Assembly: GCF_000308695.1 (NCBI RefSeq)
Contig: NZ_BAGG01000115.1
Span: 1 to 64,000 of the forward strand
Reading direction: 5' to 3'
Origin: Nocardia takedensis NBRC 100417
Lineage (GTDB): Bacteria; Actinomycetota; Actinomycetes; Mycobacteriales; Mycobacteriaceae
Length of the DNA: 64,000 nt
The first letter of the stretch is position 1; each line of letters begins with the position of its first letter. This document shows, in pieces, positions 32,668 to 39,628 of the stretch. Position numbers and translations under genes: made by a program. Below the pieces are notes generated by a model that did not search any database, was not told the origin of the DNA, and saw nothing but the letters and a program-made list of their open reading frames with translations.

Positions 32668-33537
32668 ATGGCAACAGCTGCGCAATGGCTCGAAGGGGCC
32701 CGGCCCCGGACCCTGCCGAACGCGATCGCTCCGGTTCTGGCGGGCACCGGGGCCGCCGCTTCGCTCGACGGCCTGGTCTGGTGGAAAGCCGTTCTCGCGC
32801 TGCTGGTCTCGGTGGCCATGATCATCGGCGTCAACTACGCCAACGACTACTCCGACGGGGTGCGCGGCACCGACGACGAGCGGGTGGGCCCGCTGCGATT
32901 GGTCGGTTCCGGGGTGGCCTCGCCCGCCGCGGTGAAGTACGCGGCGATCACCAGTCTGGCGATCGGCGCGGTGGTCGGACTGATCCTGGTGCTGACCACC
33001 GCCTGGTGGCTGCTGCTGATCGGCGCGGCCTGCCTGGCGGGTGCCTGGTTCTACACCGGCGGCAGCAAACCGTACGGCTACAGCGGTTTCGGCGAGGTCG
33101 CGGTCTTCGTGTTCTTCGGGTTGATCGGTGTGCTCGGCACCGAATTCGTGCAGGCCGAGCGGATCGACTGGGTCGGCGTGGTGCTCGCCGTCGCGGTCGG
33201 CGCGTTCTCCAGCGCGGTGCTGGTCGCCAACAACCTGCGCGACATCCCCACCGACACCGAATCCGGGAAGACCACGCTCGCGGTCAAACTCGGTGATCCG
33301 CGCACCAGGACCTTGCACGTGATCCTGCTGGCGATTCCGTTCGTCGCGACGTTGGCGCTGGTGCCCCGCACGCCGTTCGCCCTGGTGGGTCTGCTCGCCG
33401 TGCCGTTGGCGATCCGCGCCAACGCCCCGGTGCGCACGGGCGGGAACGGCCTGGAACTCGTTCCCGCCCTGCGCGACTCCGGTCTGGCCCTGCTGGTCTG
33501 GTCGGCGGTGACGGCGCTCGCGCTCGGTCTCGCCTGA
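32668..33537 (+). CDS. menA: 1,4-dihydroxy-2-naphthoate polyprenyltransferase
   Basis: A 289-residue UbiA-family membrane enzyme that attaches the polyprenyl chain to the naphthoate ring. The first aspartate motif NYANDYSDG is at about 56-64, and the second motif NNLRDIPTDTESGKTTLAV follows near 190. Eight or nine hydrophobic helices are apparent. It supplies the substrate for MenG and MenJ in this window. Confidence 0.93.
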   Translation: MATAAQWLEGARPRTLPNAIAPVLAGTGAAASLDGLVWWKAVLALLVSVAMIIGVNYANDYSDGVRGTDDERVGPLRLVGSGVASPAAVKYAAITSLAIGAVVGLILVLTTAWWLLLIGAACLAGAWFYTGGSKPYGYSGFGEVAVFVFFGLIGVLGTEFVQAERIDWVGVVLAVAVGAFSSAVLVANNLRDIPTDTESGKTTLAVKLGDPRTRTLHVILLAIPFVATLALVPRTPFALVGLLAVPLAIRANAPVRTGGNGLELVPALRDSGLALLVWSAVTALALGLA

Positions 33538-33554
33538 CCGACGGCCGGGACGGC

Positions 33555-33938
33555 TCAGTCGCCGTCCGGGACCAGGATGCCCAGCACCCAGTTCACCAGC
33601 GAGATGATGATGCCGCCGAGCAGGGCCGCCCAGAACCCGTCGACGTCGATCCCGTAATCGGAGAACGCGTCGGTGATCCACGCGGTGAGCAACAGCATCA
33701 GCGCGTTGACCACCAGCAGGAACAGGCCGAGGGTGAGCACCACCAGGGGCAGGGAGAGCAGTTGGACCAGCGGTTTGACCAGCGCGTTCACCAGGGTGAA
33801 CACGACGGCGACCGCGAGGACCACGATGACTTTGCTGGTTGTGTCGTCGTCGGGACTCAGGATGGTGATTCCGTTGACCCAGGCGGCGGCCAACCAGATC
33901 GCTACCGCGTTGATGACCAACCGAATGACTAGCTGCAT
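33555..33938 (-). CDS. Phage holin superfamily IV-like membrane protein
   Basis: A 127-residue protein with four transmembrane helices and the MQLVIRLVINAVAIWLAAAW start of the 4-TMS holin IV family. It is a chromosomal family widespread in actinobacteria, not evidence of a prophage. Function unknown. It is convergent with menA by 17 nt, and its stop lies inside a 7-bp hairpin (33548-33554 with 33561-33567). Confidence 0.8.
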   Translation of the reverse strand: MQLVIRLVINAVAIWLAAAWVNGITILSPDDDTTSKVIVVLAVAVVFTLVNALVKPLVQLLSLPLVVLTLGLFLLVVNALMLLLTAWITDAFSDYGIDVDGFWAALLGGIIISLVNWVLGILVPDGD

Positions 33939-34005
33939 GGCCCCATGCTAAGTCGCGGAGCCCGTTTCCCGGGGGATTCGCCGGGAGCCCCCGCGGGCCC
34001 ATGGG

Positions 34006-34572
34006 CTAGGCGGCGCGATCCAACAGCGCCGTCACCCGGGGGCGCAGGCGCGCGATCGCCTCGTCGCCGCCGAGGATCTCCGCCGTGCCCGAGTTGGGCG
34101 CGCACAGCACGGCCAGCGCGAGGTGCGCGGCGTCGATGACGCGGTCCTTGCGCGCCAACGTCTCCCGCAGCGAGAGTTCGATCACTTTCTTCGCCTCCCG
34201 GGTGAGCGGTGTGTGCCCGATCCGCGCGAGCAGCCCACGGCGGGGTTCGGGCACGGAGCGCTCCAGCGCGTCCTCGCCGAAACTCGCCTCGAGCGAGGCG
34301 CGCACGGCGTCGAGGTCGATGCCGATCGAGCGCAGGGCTTCGGCGTCCTGCTCGCCCAAGGGGGCGGCCGCACCCCGTTCGGCCAGTCGCGCGCGGACGT
34401 CGTCCTGGGTCACGCCCGCCTCGGCGAAGACCTCGCGCAGCGCGGGTTCGGCCACCGCTAGCAGACCGAGCAGGACGTGCTCGACATCGATGACCGGGGA
34501 GCGCAGTTCGCGCGCCTGCTTGTGGGCCTGGGTGACGGCGGCCTTGGCGACCGCGCTGAACCGTTCGAACAT
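34006..34572 (-). CDS. Solitary Clp N-terminal domain protein
   Basis: A 188-residue protein with two Clp-N (ClpC/ClpA N-domain) repeats and no AAA ATPase. The first repeat is MFERFSAVAKAAVTQAHKQA with VDVEHVLLGLL-like sequence, and the second starts near TPLTREAKKVIELSLRE with IDAAHLALAVL. Clp-N domains bind adaptors or substrates for ClpCP. Alone it might act as a decoy, adaptor or stress sensor. Its ATG overlaps the HTH gene stop (TGATG), so translation is coupled. The promoter is shared with the HTH gene. Confidence 0.85.
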   Translation of the reverse strand: MFERFSAVAKAAVTQAHKQARELRSPVIDVEHVLLGLLAVAEPALREVFAEAGVTQDDVRARLAERGAAAPLGEQDAEALRSIGIDLDAVRASLEASFGEDALERSVPEPRRGLLARIGHTPLTREAKKVIELSLRETLARKDRVIDAAHLALAVLCAPNSGTAEILGGDEAIARLRPRVTALLDRAA

Positions 34573-34793
34573 CAGCGGTTCCTGCCTCTCGGGTTGTATT
34601 TCTGATGGACCGCCTGCTTGCTGACCTCGAGCGCCTCCGCGATGGCCTGCCAGGACCAGCCCTGCTTCCTGGCGTTGTCGACCTGGATCGCTTCGAGACG
34701 TTCGAGCAGCCTGCGCAGGGCGAGCACCGCGCGGAGTCCGACCGCGGGGTCGGGACTGCCGGCGGCGGCCGCCAGGGTGGTTGCCTCTGTCAT
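34572..34793 (-). CDS. Small HTH regulator coupled to the Clp-N gene
   Basis: A 73-residue protein with a C-terminal helix-turn-helix (GWSWQAIAEALEVSKQAVHQ, about 45-64) and basic tail RGRNR. The N-terminal helix could dimerise. No Shine-Dalgarno precedes the ATG at 34793, and a -35-like TTGACA (34830-34825) and poor -10 (34807-34802) would place the transcript start at or near the ATG, so the mRNA may be leaderless. Two perfect inverted repeats overlap this promoter, implying autoregulation. The HTH type resembles sigma/resolvase-like small proteins. Confidence 0.8.
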   Translation of the reverse strand: MTEATTLAAAAGSPDPAVGLRAVLALRRLLERLEAIQVDNARKQGWSWQAIAEALEVSKQAVHQKYNPRGRNR

Positions 34794-34795
34794 GT

Positions 34796-34841
34796 CGTCA
34801 ACTTTGATTGACGCCCGGCCCGCTTGTCAACAAAAATTGAC
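34796..34841 (-). promoter_or_regulatory. Twin operator-like repeats at the HTH/Clp-N promoter
   Basis: GTCAA-N6-TTGAC occurs twice, at 34797-34812 (extended to CGTCAA/TTGACG, 34796-34813) and 34826-34841. The copies are 29 bp apart, about three helical turns. On the minus strand a TTGACA -35 box lies at 34830-34825 within the upstream site. The downstream site covers the -10 region and ends 3 nt before the start codon. The likely binder is the 73-residue HTH protein. Confidence 0.6.
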
Positions 34842-34886
34842 GACCGTGGGCGCGACGAAGCCGGCGAAGTCCGAGAAAAGCGAGGT

Positions 34887-35972
34887 TCAGGCGGTCCAGC
34901 GACCGGTCTCGTGGAAGATCTCCAGCGCCCGGTGCGGTGCGGTCAGTGACATCCCCTGCTTCGCCATCCAGGCGTCGTCGAAGTAGGTGCCCGCGTAGCG
35001 GTCGCCGCCGTCGCAGAGCAACGTCACCACGCTGCCGCCGCGCCCCGCCGCCAGCATCTCCGCGATCAAGGCGTAGGCGCCCCACAGATTCGTGCCGGTC
35101 GACCCGCCCACCTTGCGGCCGAGCACCCCGCTCGCGAACCGGGCCGCCGCGACCGAGGCGGCGTCGGGCACCTCCAGCATCCGATCGACCACCTGCGGCA
35201 CGAACGACGGTTCCACCCGCGGCCTGCCGATCCCCTCGATCCGCGAGGACATACCGGTCTGATAAGCGCGATCACCGGTTTCGTAGCCGCCGAAGAAGGC
35301 GGAATTCTCCGGATCGACGACCGCCACCCGCGTCGCATGCCTGCGATATCGGACATAACGCCCGATCGTCGCACTCGTCCCACCGGTGCCCGCCCCGACG
35401 ACGACCCACTCCGGCACCGGATACCGCTCCAACGACATCTGCTCGAAAATCGACTCCGCGATATTGTTGTTGCCCCGCCAGTCGGTCGCCCGCTCCGCGT
35501 TGGTGAACTGATCCAGATAATGTCCGCCGCATTCGGCCGCCAACCGGGCCGCCTCGGTGTACATATCCGGCGGCCGGGTTACGAAATGACAGCGCCCGCC
35601 CTGCGCCTCGATCAACGCGATCTTCTGCGGAGAGGTGCTCGCCGGCATCACCGCGACGAAGTCCAGCCCCAGCATCCTGGCGAAATACGCCTCGCTGACC
35701 GCCGTCGACCCCGAGGATGCCTCCACCACCGTGGTGCCCTCGGTGATCCACCCGTTGCAGATCGCGTACAGGAAAAGCGACCGCGCCAACCGGTGTTTCA
35801 GACTGCCGGTGATATGGGTCGACTCATCCTTCAGATAGAGCTGCACGCCCCAGTCCGACGGCAGCGGATAACGCAACAGATGGGTGTCGGCACTGCGTTG
35901 GGTATCGGCGTCGATCAACCGCACCGCGTTGTCGACCCAGTCGCGCGGCGTACTGCGATCGCACTGCCTCAC
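34887..35972 (-). CDS. cds1: L-cysteine desulfhydrase Cds1-like PLP enzyme
   Basis: A 361-residue fold-type II PLP enzyme of the cysteine synthase/CBS family. The Schiff-base Lys is in the HITGSLKHRLARSL segment (about 54-67). The phosphate loop is GAGTGGTSATIG and the substrate loop is EASSGSTAVSEAY. This version resembles M. tuberculosis Cds1 (Rv3684), which releases H2S and pyruvate from cysteine and affects respiration. GTG start overlaps the upstream gene's stop by 4 nt. Cysteine synthase activity cannot be ruled out. Confidence 0.82.
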   Translation of the reverse strand: MRQCDRSTPRDWVDNAVRLIDADTQRSADTHLLRYPLPSDWGVQLYLKDESTHITGSLKHRLARSLFLYAICNGWITEGTTVVEASSGSTAVSEAYFARMLGLDFVAVMPASTSPQKIALIEAQGGRCHFVTRPPDMYTEAARLAAECGGHYLDQFTNAERATDWRGNNNIAESIFEQMSLERYPVPEWVVVGAGTGGTSATIGRYVRYRRHATRVAVVDPENSAFFGGYETGDRAYQTGMSSRIEGIGRPRVEPSFVPQVVDRMLEVPDAASVAAARFASGVLGRKVGGSTGTNLWGAYALIAEMLAAGRGGSVVTLLCDGGDRYAGTYFDDAWMAKQGMSLTAPHRALEIFHETGRWTA

Positions 35973-36313
35973 GTGGAGGCGTCCCCGTCATCCCCCCGTA
36001 GACGCGCGCGCAATTGCGCTTTGTCCTTGCGCCGTTTCTCATCGACCACGGCGATGTCCTCGTTGACCTTCGCGCGCAATTTCTTGAACAACGTCAACGA
36101 CAGCGGCATCGCGATGATGAGCGCGAACAGCACGGCCACGATCAACGGGACCTCGACCGACACCAGTCGGGCGCCCACCACGATGATCGCGGTGACGACG
36201 GCGACGAGCACCAACCGCGCCAGGGTGTAGAGGGCAAGGTTCACGGCCAGCCTGCGACCGGGCGCCGAGGTTTGCCGGCCGGATGCGCTGTCGGCGGGAG
36301 TTGCGTCGCTCAC
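35969..36313 (-). CDS. DUF4229 membrane protein
   Basis: A 114-residue protein with two adjacent transmembrane helices (about 22-46 and 52-74) and a basic, charged C-terminal tail, as in the DUF4229 family. Function unknown. I use the GTG at 36313 (VSDATPADSAS); an ATG at 36394 would add 27 unlikely residues. It overlaps the Cds1-like gene by 4 nt, so both are in one transcript. It is divergent from bldC. Confidence 0.7.
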   Translation of the reverse strand: MSDATPADSASGRQTSAPGRRLAVNLALYTLARLVLVAVVTAIIVVGARLVSVEVPLIVAVLFALIIAMPLSLTLFKKLRAKVNEDIAVVDEKRRKDKAQLRARLRGDDGDAST

Positions 36314-36497
36314 GCCGACCAGCCTAGGCGACGCCCGCGCGGCGAGCCCCGGCCCACCCGTCGCCGAGGTCGAAATCCTATCCGTTTTGTCCATTACTTC
36401 GCCTTTACCAACAGTAGGTGGTTCGCGTACCTAGGGGTCGGGGTGCAACGATGACGCCATTCTGATGAGGGAACTGTCGAGAACGGAGAGGTTTGCT

Positions 36498-36710
36498 ATG
36501 ACTGCGATCACCGTCGGCGGCCAGGACACCTTGCTCACCCCGGGCCAAGTGGCTGCCATGTTCCACGTCGACCCGAAGACAGTCACCCGGTGGGCCCACG
36601 CGGGCAGACTCGGGTCACTGCGCACACCCGGCGGACACCGCCGGTTCCGCGAATCCGAAGTGCTGCGACTGCTCGAGTCGCTGACCACCGAGGCGAGCCC
36701 CGCGCGCTGA
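36498..36710 (+). CDS. bldC: BldC family transcriptional regulator
   Basis: A 70-residue MerR-like, single-domain DNA-binding protein. The helix-turn-helix LLTPGQVAAMFHVDPKTVTRWA and wing LRTPGGHRRFRESEV are those of BldC, which in Streptomyces binds head-to-tail on direct repeats and controls development. The ATG at 36498 is preceded by GGAGAGG. A second, more distant BldC-like gene lies at 58399-58683. Confidence 0.92.
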   Translation: MTAITVGGQDTLLTPGQVAAMFHVDPKTVTRWAHAGRLGSLRTPGGHRRFRESEVLRLLESLTTEASPAR

Positions 36711-36870
36711 GGTCCGTTCCGCGCGGGCGGCCTCGGCGGCCCGCGCGTCGGTCACGTACGCGTCGGCCCGCACGGACGGTCGTCCGCCGGATATCGGATG
36801 ACCGATTCGGCCGCCGACGATGCGCTCCGGGCGCGTACGCGGCTACCCTCGATGTGAGGAGGTGAGCGAC

Positions 36871-37062
36871 GTGATCTACCTGGTGGCACTCATCGCGGTC
36901 GTTGCGGTCGCGGTGCTGTGCTGGAAGGCGTTCGGCCCGCGGATATCGGACCCTTCCCCGCGTTCATCCCGACACAAGCGGATCATGGGTCCCGACGACG
37001 ACCCGGACTTCCTGTGGCGGATCTCCCGACAACAACATCGAGACGGCGAAGGCGACCGCTGA
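36871..37062 (+). CDS. Small single-pass membrane protein
   Basis: A 63-residue protein with one N-terminal transmembrane helix (about 2-19) and a short, charged cytoplasmic tail (DDDPDFLWRISRQQHRDG). Function unknown, not in a family I recognise. An AGGAGG site precedes the GTG at 36871 by 8 nt. It lies 160 nt after bldC. Confidence 0.6.
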   Translation: MIYLVALIAVVAVAVLCWKAFGPRISDPSPRSSRHKRIMGPDDDPDFLWRISRQQHRDGEGDR

Positions 37063-37073
37063 GGCCGGATTCC

Positions 37074-37104
37074 CGATGGGCGCGCCTGCACGCTGGGCCC
37101 ATCG
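37074..37104. terminator. Hairpin between convergent genes
   Basis: An 8-bp stem (37074-37081 with 37097-37104) with a 15-nt loop lies between stops at 37062 and 37135. Weak evidence for termination. Confidence 0.35.
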
Positions 37105-37134
37105 CGCGGAACCGGTAACGCTCGGCCCGCCGCG

Positions 37135-37842
37135 TCAGTCGCGTGGGCGCACGGCGTCCGGCAGGTCGGCGCGCTGCTCGGGATGCCGCAGATAGTGGCG
37201 CACAAGGTGATAGGCAACCAACGGATTCATCGCCAACACCGCGTCGGGCACCGTCACCACCCGCGTCCCGGCGATCTCCCGGGCGGTCCGCCCCATCCGA
37301 CGCCTGCCCGCCGCCCGCCAGAACGCGTCCGGGTCGTGCACGTCGATGCCGAACATGTTGTGCCAGCGCGAACGCCCCGACACGCGCAGATACGCGCTCA
37401 CCTCGGCGATATCCGCCCACGCCACCGCCAGCGACTCCCCGTCGCCCCCGCGCCGCAACACCCGCGACGGCGTCAGCAACAGGCCGGGCACCAGATCGCG
37501 GCGCGTCACGAACTCCAGCCACGCCGCGCCCAGCGAACACCCGCCGACCACCGCGAACACCAGCACCGCCGCCAACTCCAGCGGATCGAACGCGATCAGC
37601 ACATGCCAGCCCAGCACCACCGCCAGGGCCTCGAACACCAACCCCATCAGCACGAAGACCAGCCCCTGCCAGCGCGGCGGGCGACGCATCGGCAACAACA
37701 CCGCCGACTCGCGCACACCTTCGTGCACGACCTCCTCGACCCGCACCCCGGTCAACCCACGCGCGCGGTAGCCGTCGACCAGATCGTCATCCCAACGCCA
37801 CTGCTCCGGCCACGTCGAAACCCCGGCCAACTCTGTTGCCAC
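37135..37842 (-). CDS. Conserved membrane protein with PH-like domain
   Basis: A 235-residue protein. Two transmembrane helices at about 62-85 and 90-115 (GLVFVLMGLVFEALAVVLGW and AAVLVFAVVGGCSLGAAWLE) are followed by a beta-rich cytoplasmic region (LLTPSRVLRRGGDGESLAVAW onward) that looks like a PH/YdbT-type fold. Function unknown. GTG 37842 (VATELAG) is chosen, though an upstream GTG is possible. Confidence 0.6.
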   Translation of the reverse strand: MATELAGVSTWPEQWRWDDDLVDGYRARGLTGVRVEEVVHEGVRESAVLLPMRRPPRWQGLVFVLMGLVFEALAVVLGWHVLIAFDPLELAAVLVFAVVGGCSLGAAWLEFVTRRDLVPGLLLTPSRVLRRGGDGESLAVAWADIAEVSAYLRVSGRSRWHNMFGIDVHDPDAFWRAAGRRRMGRTAREIAGTRVVTVPDAVLAMNPLVAYHLVRHYLRHPEQRADLPDAVRPRD

Positions 37843-38018
37843 CGGCCGATCGTGCCACACCGCGGCACCGTCACCGAGCGATCCCGACACCATGGCGAAC
37901 GAGGCGAATACCCCGCCGCCGAAGACGACCCGGACGTTTGCTGAATCGATGGCCCGCCGTGGGACGATATTTCGTCCGGCGCGGTAGCGTCTCGGCCAGG
38001 TAGACGGAGGGGATAGCC

Positions 38019-38201
38019 ATGAAGGTGCTCGCCACCGCGGCGGTGGTCGTCGCGGCCGGACTCACGCTCAGGGCATGCGGCGACGACACCACGACGACAC
38101 CGATATCAGCCACCTCGACCGCCCAACTGAGCGCACAGCAGTCCGGAATGGCCACCCGGATCCCCAAACGCGCCCCCTCCCCCAACGGCCCCTGGATCTG
38201 A
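38019..38201 (+). CDS. Small possible lipoprotein
   Basis: A 60-residue exported peptide. A signal sequence (MKVLATAAVVVAAGLTLRAC) ends in LRAC, a poor lipobox because of Arg at -2, with Cys20. The rest is Thr/Ser-rich and short. A GGAGGG site precedes the ATG. Function unknown; it may be a real small surface peptide or a decaying gene. Confidence 0.5.
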   Translation: MKVLATAAVVVAAGLTLRACGDDTTTTPISATSTAQLSAQQSGMATRIPKRAPSPNGPWI

Positions 38202-38228
38202 CTCAGGTTCCGGCAACGCCGCCACCCC

Positions 38229-38534
38229 TCAGCAGGCGGCGCGATACGGGACTATGTGGCTGAGGGTTTCGGCGAGTTTCTCGCGCTCGAGCACGAGGTC
38301 GTAGTGCGTTTGCAGGTTGATCCAGAATTCCGGTGTCGTACCGAAATAGCGGGCCAAGAGCAGCGCTGTGCGCGTGGTGATCGCACGCTTACCGTGCACG
38401 ATCTGGTTGATGAGCCGGGCGGGCACGCCCAAGGCGCGAGCGAGCGCGTTCTGACTGATGTGCAGCGGCTCCATGAACTCCTCGGCGAGAACTTCACCGG
38501 GGGTGGTCGGGGGCAGCGGCGTCGACGAGGCCAT
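38229..38534 (-). CDS. higA: HigA-type antitoxin, apparently orphan
   Basis: A 101-residue XRE-type antitoxin of the HigA family. PPTTPGEVLAEEFMEPLHIS is the family start, and LARALGVPARLINQIVHGKR the helix-turn-helix (about 30-50), followed by TPEFWINLQTHYDL. It should bind its own promoter. An AAGGGGAG site lies in the 11 nt after the remnant of higB. The partner toxin seems lost, so the gene may now be a free regulator. Confidence 0.85.
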   Translation of the reverse strand: MASSTPLPPTTPGEVLAEEFMEPLHISQNALARALGVPARLINQIVHGKRAITTRTALLLARYFGTTPEFWINLQTHYDLVLEREKLAETLSHIVPYRAAC

Positions 38535-38545
38535 GGGCTCCCCTT

Positions 38546-38653
38546 TCAGTGATAGTCGACGATCTCCACCTCGAATGGTCCGACAGGCATACGGTCTGCC
38601 GCCGGTTGGACACGAAACACCGACGGCAGGTTGCAGGTCCGTACGGGGTTGGG
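38546..38653 (-). pseudogene. higB: HigB toxin remnant (C-terminal part)
   Basis: In frame upstream of higA, about 35 codons end in PFEVEIVDYH and a stop, the characteristic C-terminus of HigB/RelE toxins. The rest of the usual 90-residue toxin is missing. The upstream stop is 36 codons away, and the region then meets the 3' end of ccsB at 38654. The middle (VFRVQPAADRMP) is already diverged. I call it a truncated, non-functional higB. Confidence 0.6.
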
Positions 38654-39628
38654 TCAGGTGAGGCCCGCGTAGGAGTGCAGGCCGGAGATGACGATGTTGA
38701 TGATGAAGAGGTTGAAGAGCATGGCTGTGAAGCCGGCTACGTTGATCCAGGCGGCGCGGGTGTCGCGCCAACCGCTGGTGGCGCGGGCGTGTAGGTAGGC
38801 GGCGTAGAGGACCCAGGCGATGAAGGAGCAGGTTTCCTTGGGGTCCCAGCCCCAGAAGCGGCCCCAGGCGGCTTCGGCCCAGATGGCGCCGAGGATGACG
38901 CCCGCGCCGAACAGGGGGAAGCCGATGATGGTGGTCTTGTAGGCGAGGCGGTCCAGGGTGCGCGCGTCTGGTAGGCGTTTGGCGATCGCGCCGAGGACGC
39001 CGGTGCTCTCCGCGCCTTCGGGTTGGCGGATGCGGAACAGGAACAGCAGGCTGGCGACGCCGGAGACGAGGAAGACGCCGCTGCCGATGCTGACGATGGT
39101 GACGTGGATCGGCAGCCAGAACGAGCGCAGCGCGGGCACGACGGGGGCCGCTTCGGCGTAGAGCACGGTGCCCGCGAGGAACATCAGGATCAGCACGGGC
39201 ACCAGCAGGAACACCCAGGTGGCGCGGTAGCGCTGGTCGCGCAGGAAGATCAGGCCGACGACGGTGGCCGCGGCGGTCGCCATGGTGACGAATTCGTACA
39301 TGTTGCCGAGCGGGAACCGGTGGGTGGCGAAGCCGCGCAACACGATCGACAGGATCTGCAGGGCGACGCCGACGACCAGCACCGAGAACGCCATGTTGCC
39401 CAGGCGTTCCGACAGCGGCACGGGTTCGGGCGCGGTGATCCGTCCGGGGCCGGTGGGCCGTTCGGCCGGTGCGCCCGCCATGCTGTGTTCGCGTTCGGCG
39501 AGTTGGCGGGTGCGCGCGGTCGCGTACTGCCAGATCAGCAGGATGACGACGAGCGTGTACACGACCAGCGCCGATTTGAACGCGAAATCGCTGTACCGGG
39601 CGAGGGTTTCGTCGATCGGCATGGTCAT
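38654..39628 (-). CDS. ccsB: Cytochrome c biogenesis protein CcsB/ResC
   Basis: A 324-residue System II cytochrome c synthase subunit that exports and presents heme. The WGRFWGWDPKETCSF tryptophan-rich WWD motif and the conserved His residues facing it are present, with about eight transmembrane helices. ATG 39628 overlaps the resB stop (ATGA). It is the last gene of the operon starting at hemL. Confidence 0.93.
   Translation of the reverse strand: MTMPIDETLARYSDFAFKSALVVYTLVVILLIWQYATARTRQLAEREHSMAGAPAERPTGPGRITAPEPVPLSERLGNMAFSVLVVGVALQILSIVLRGFATHRFPLGNMYEFVTMATAAATVVGLIFLRDQRYRATWVFLLVPVLILMFLAGTVLYAEAAPVVPALRSFWLPIHVTIVSIGSGVFLVSGVASLLFLFRIRQPEGAESTGVLGAIAKRLPDARTLDRLAYKTTIIGFPLFGAGVILGAIWAEAAWGRFWGWDPKETCSFIAWVLYAAYLHARATSGWRDTRAAWINVAGFTAMLFNLFIINIVISGLHSYAGLT

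Noticed and set aside
33555..33938. Holin-like gene as a sign of prophage
   Set aside because: The 4-TMS family is chromosomal in actinobacteria, and no other phage gene is near.
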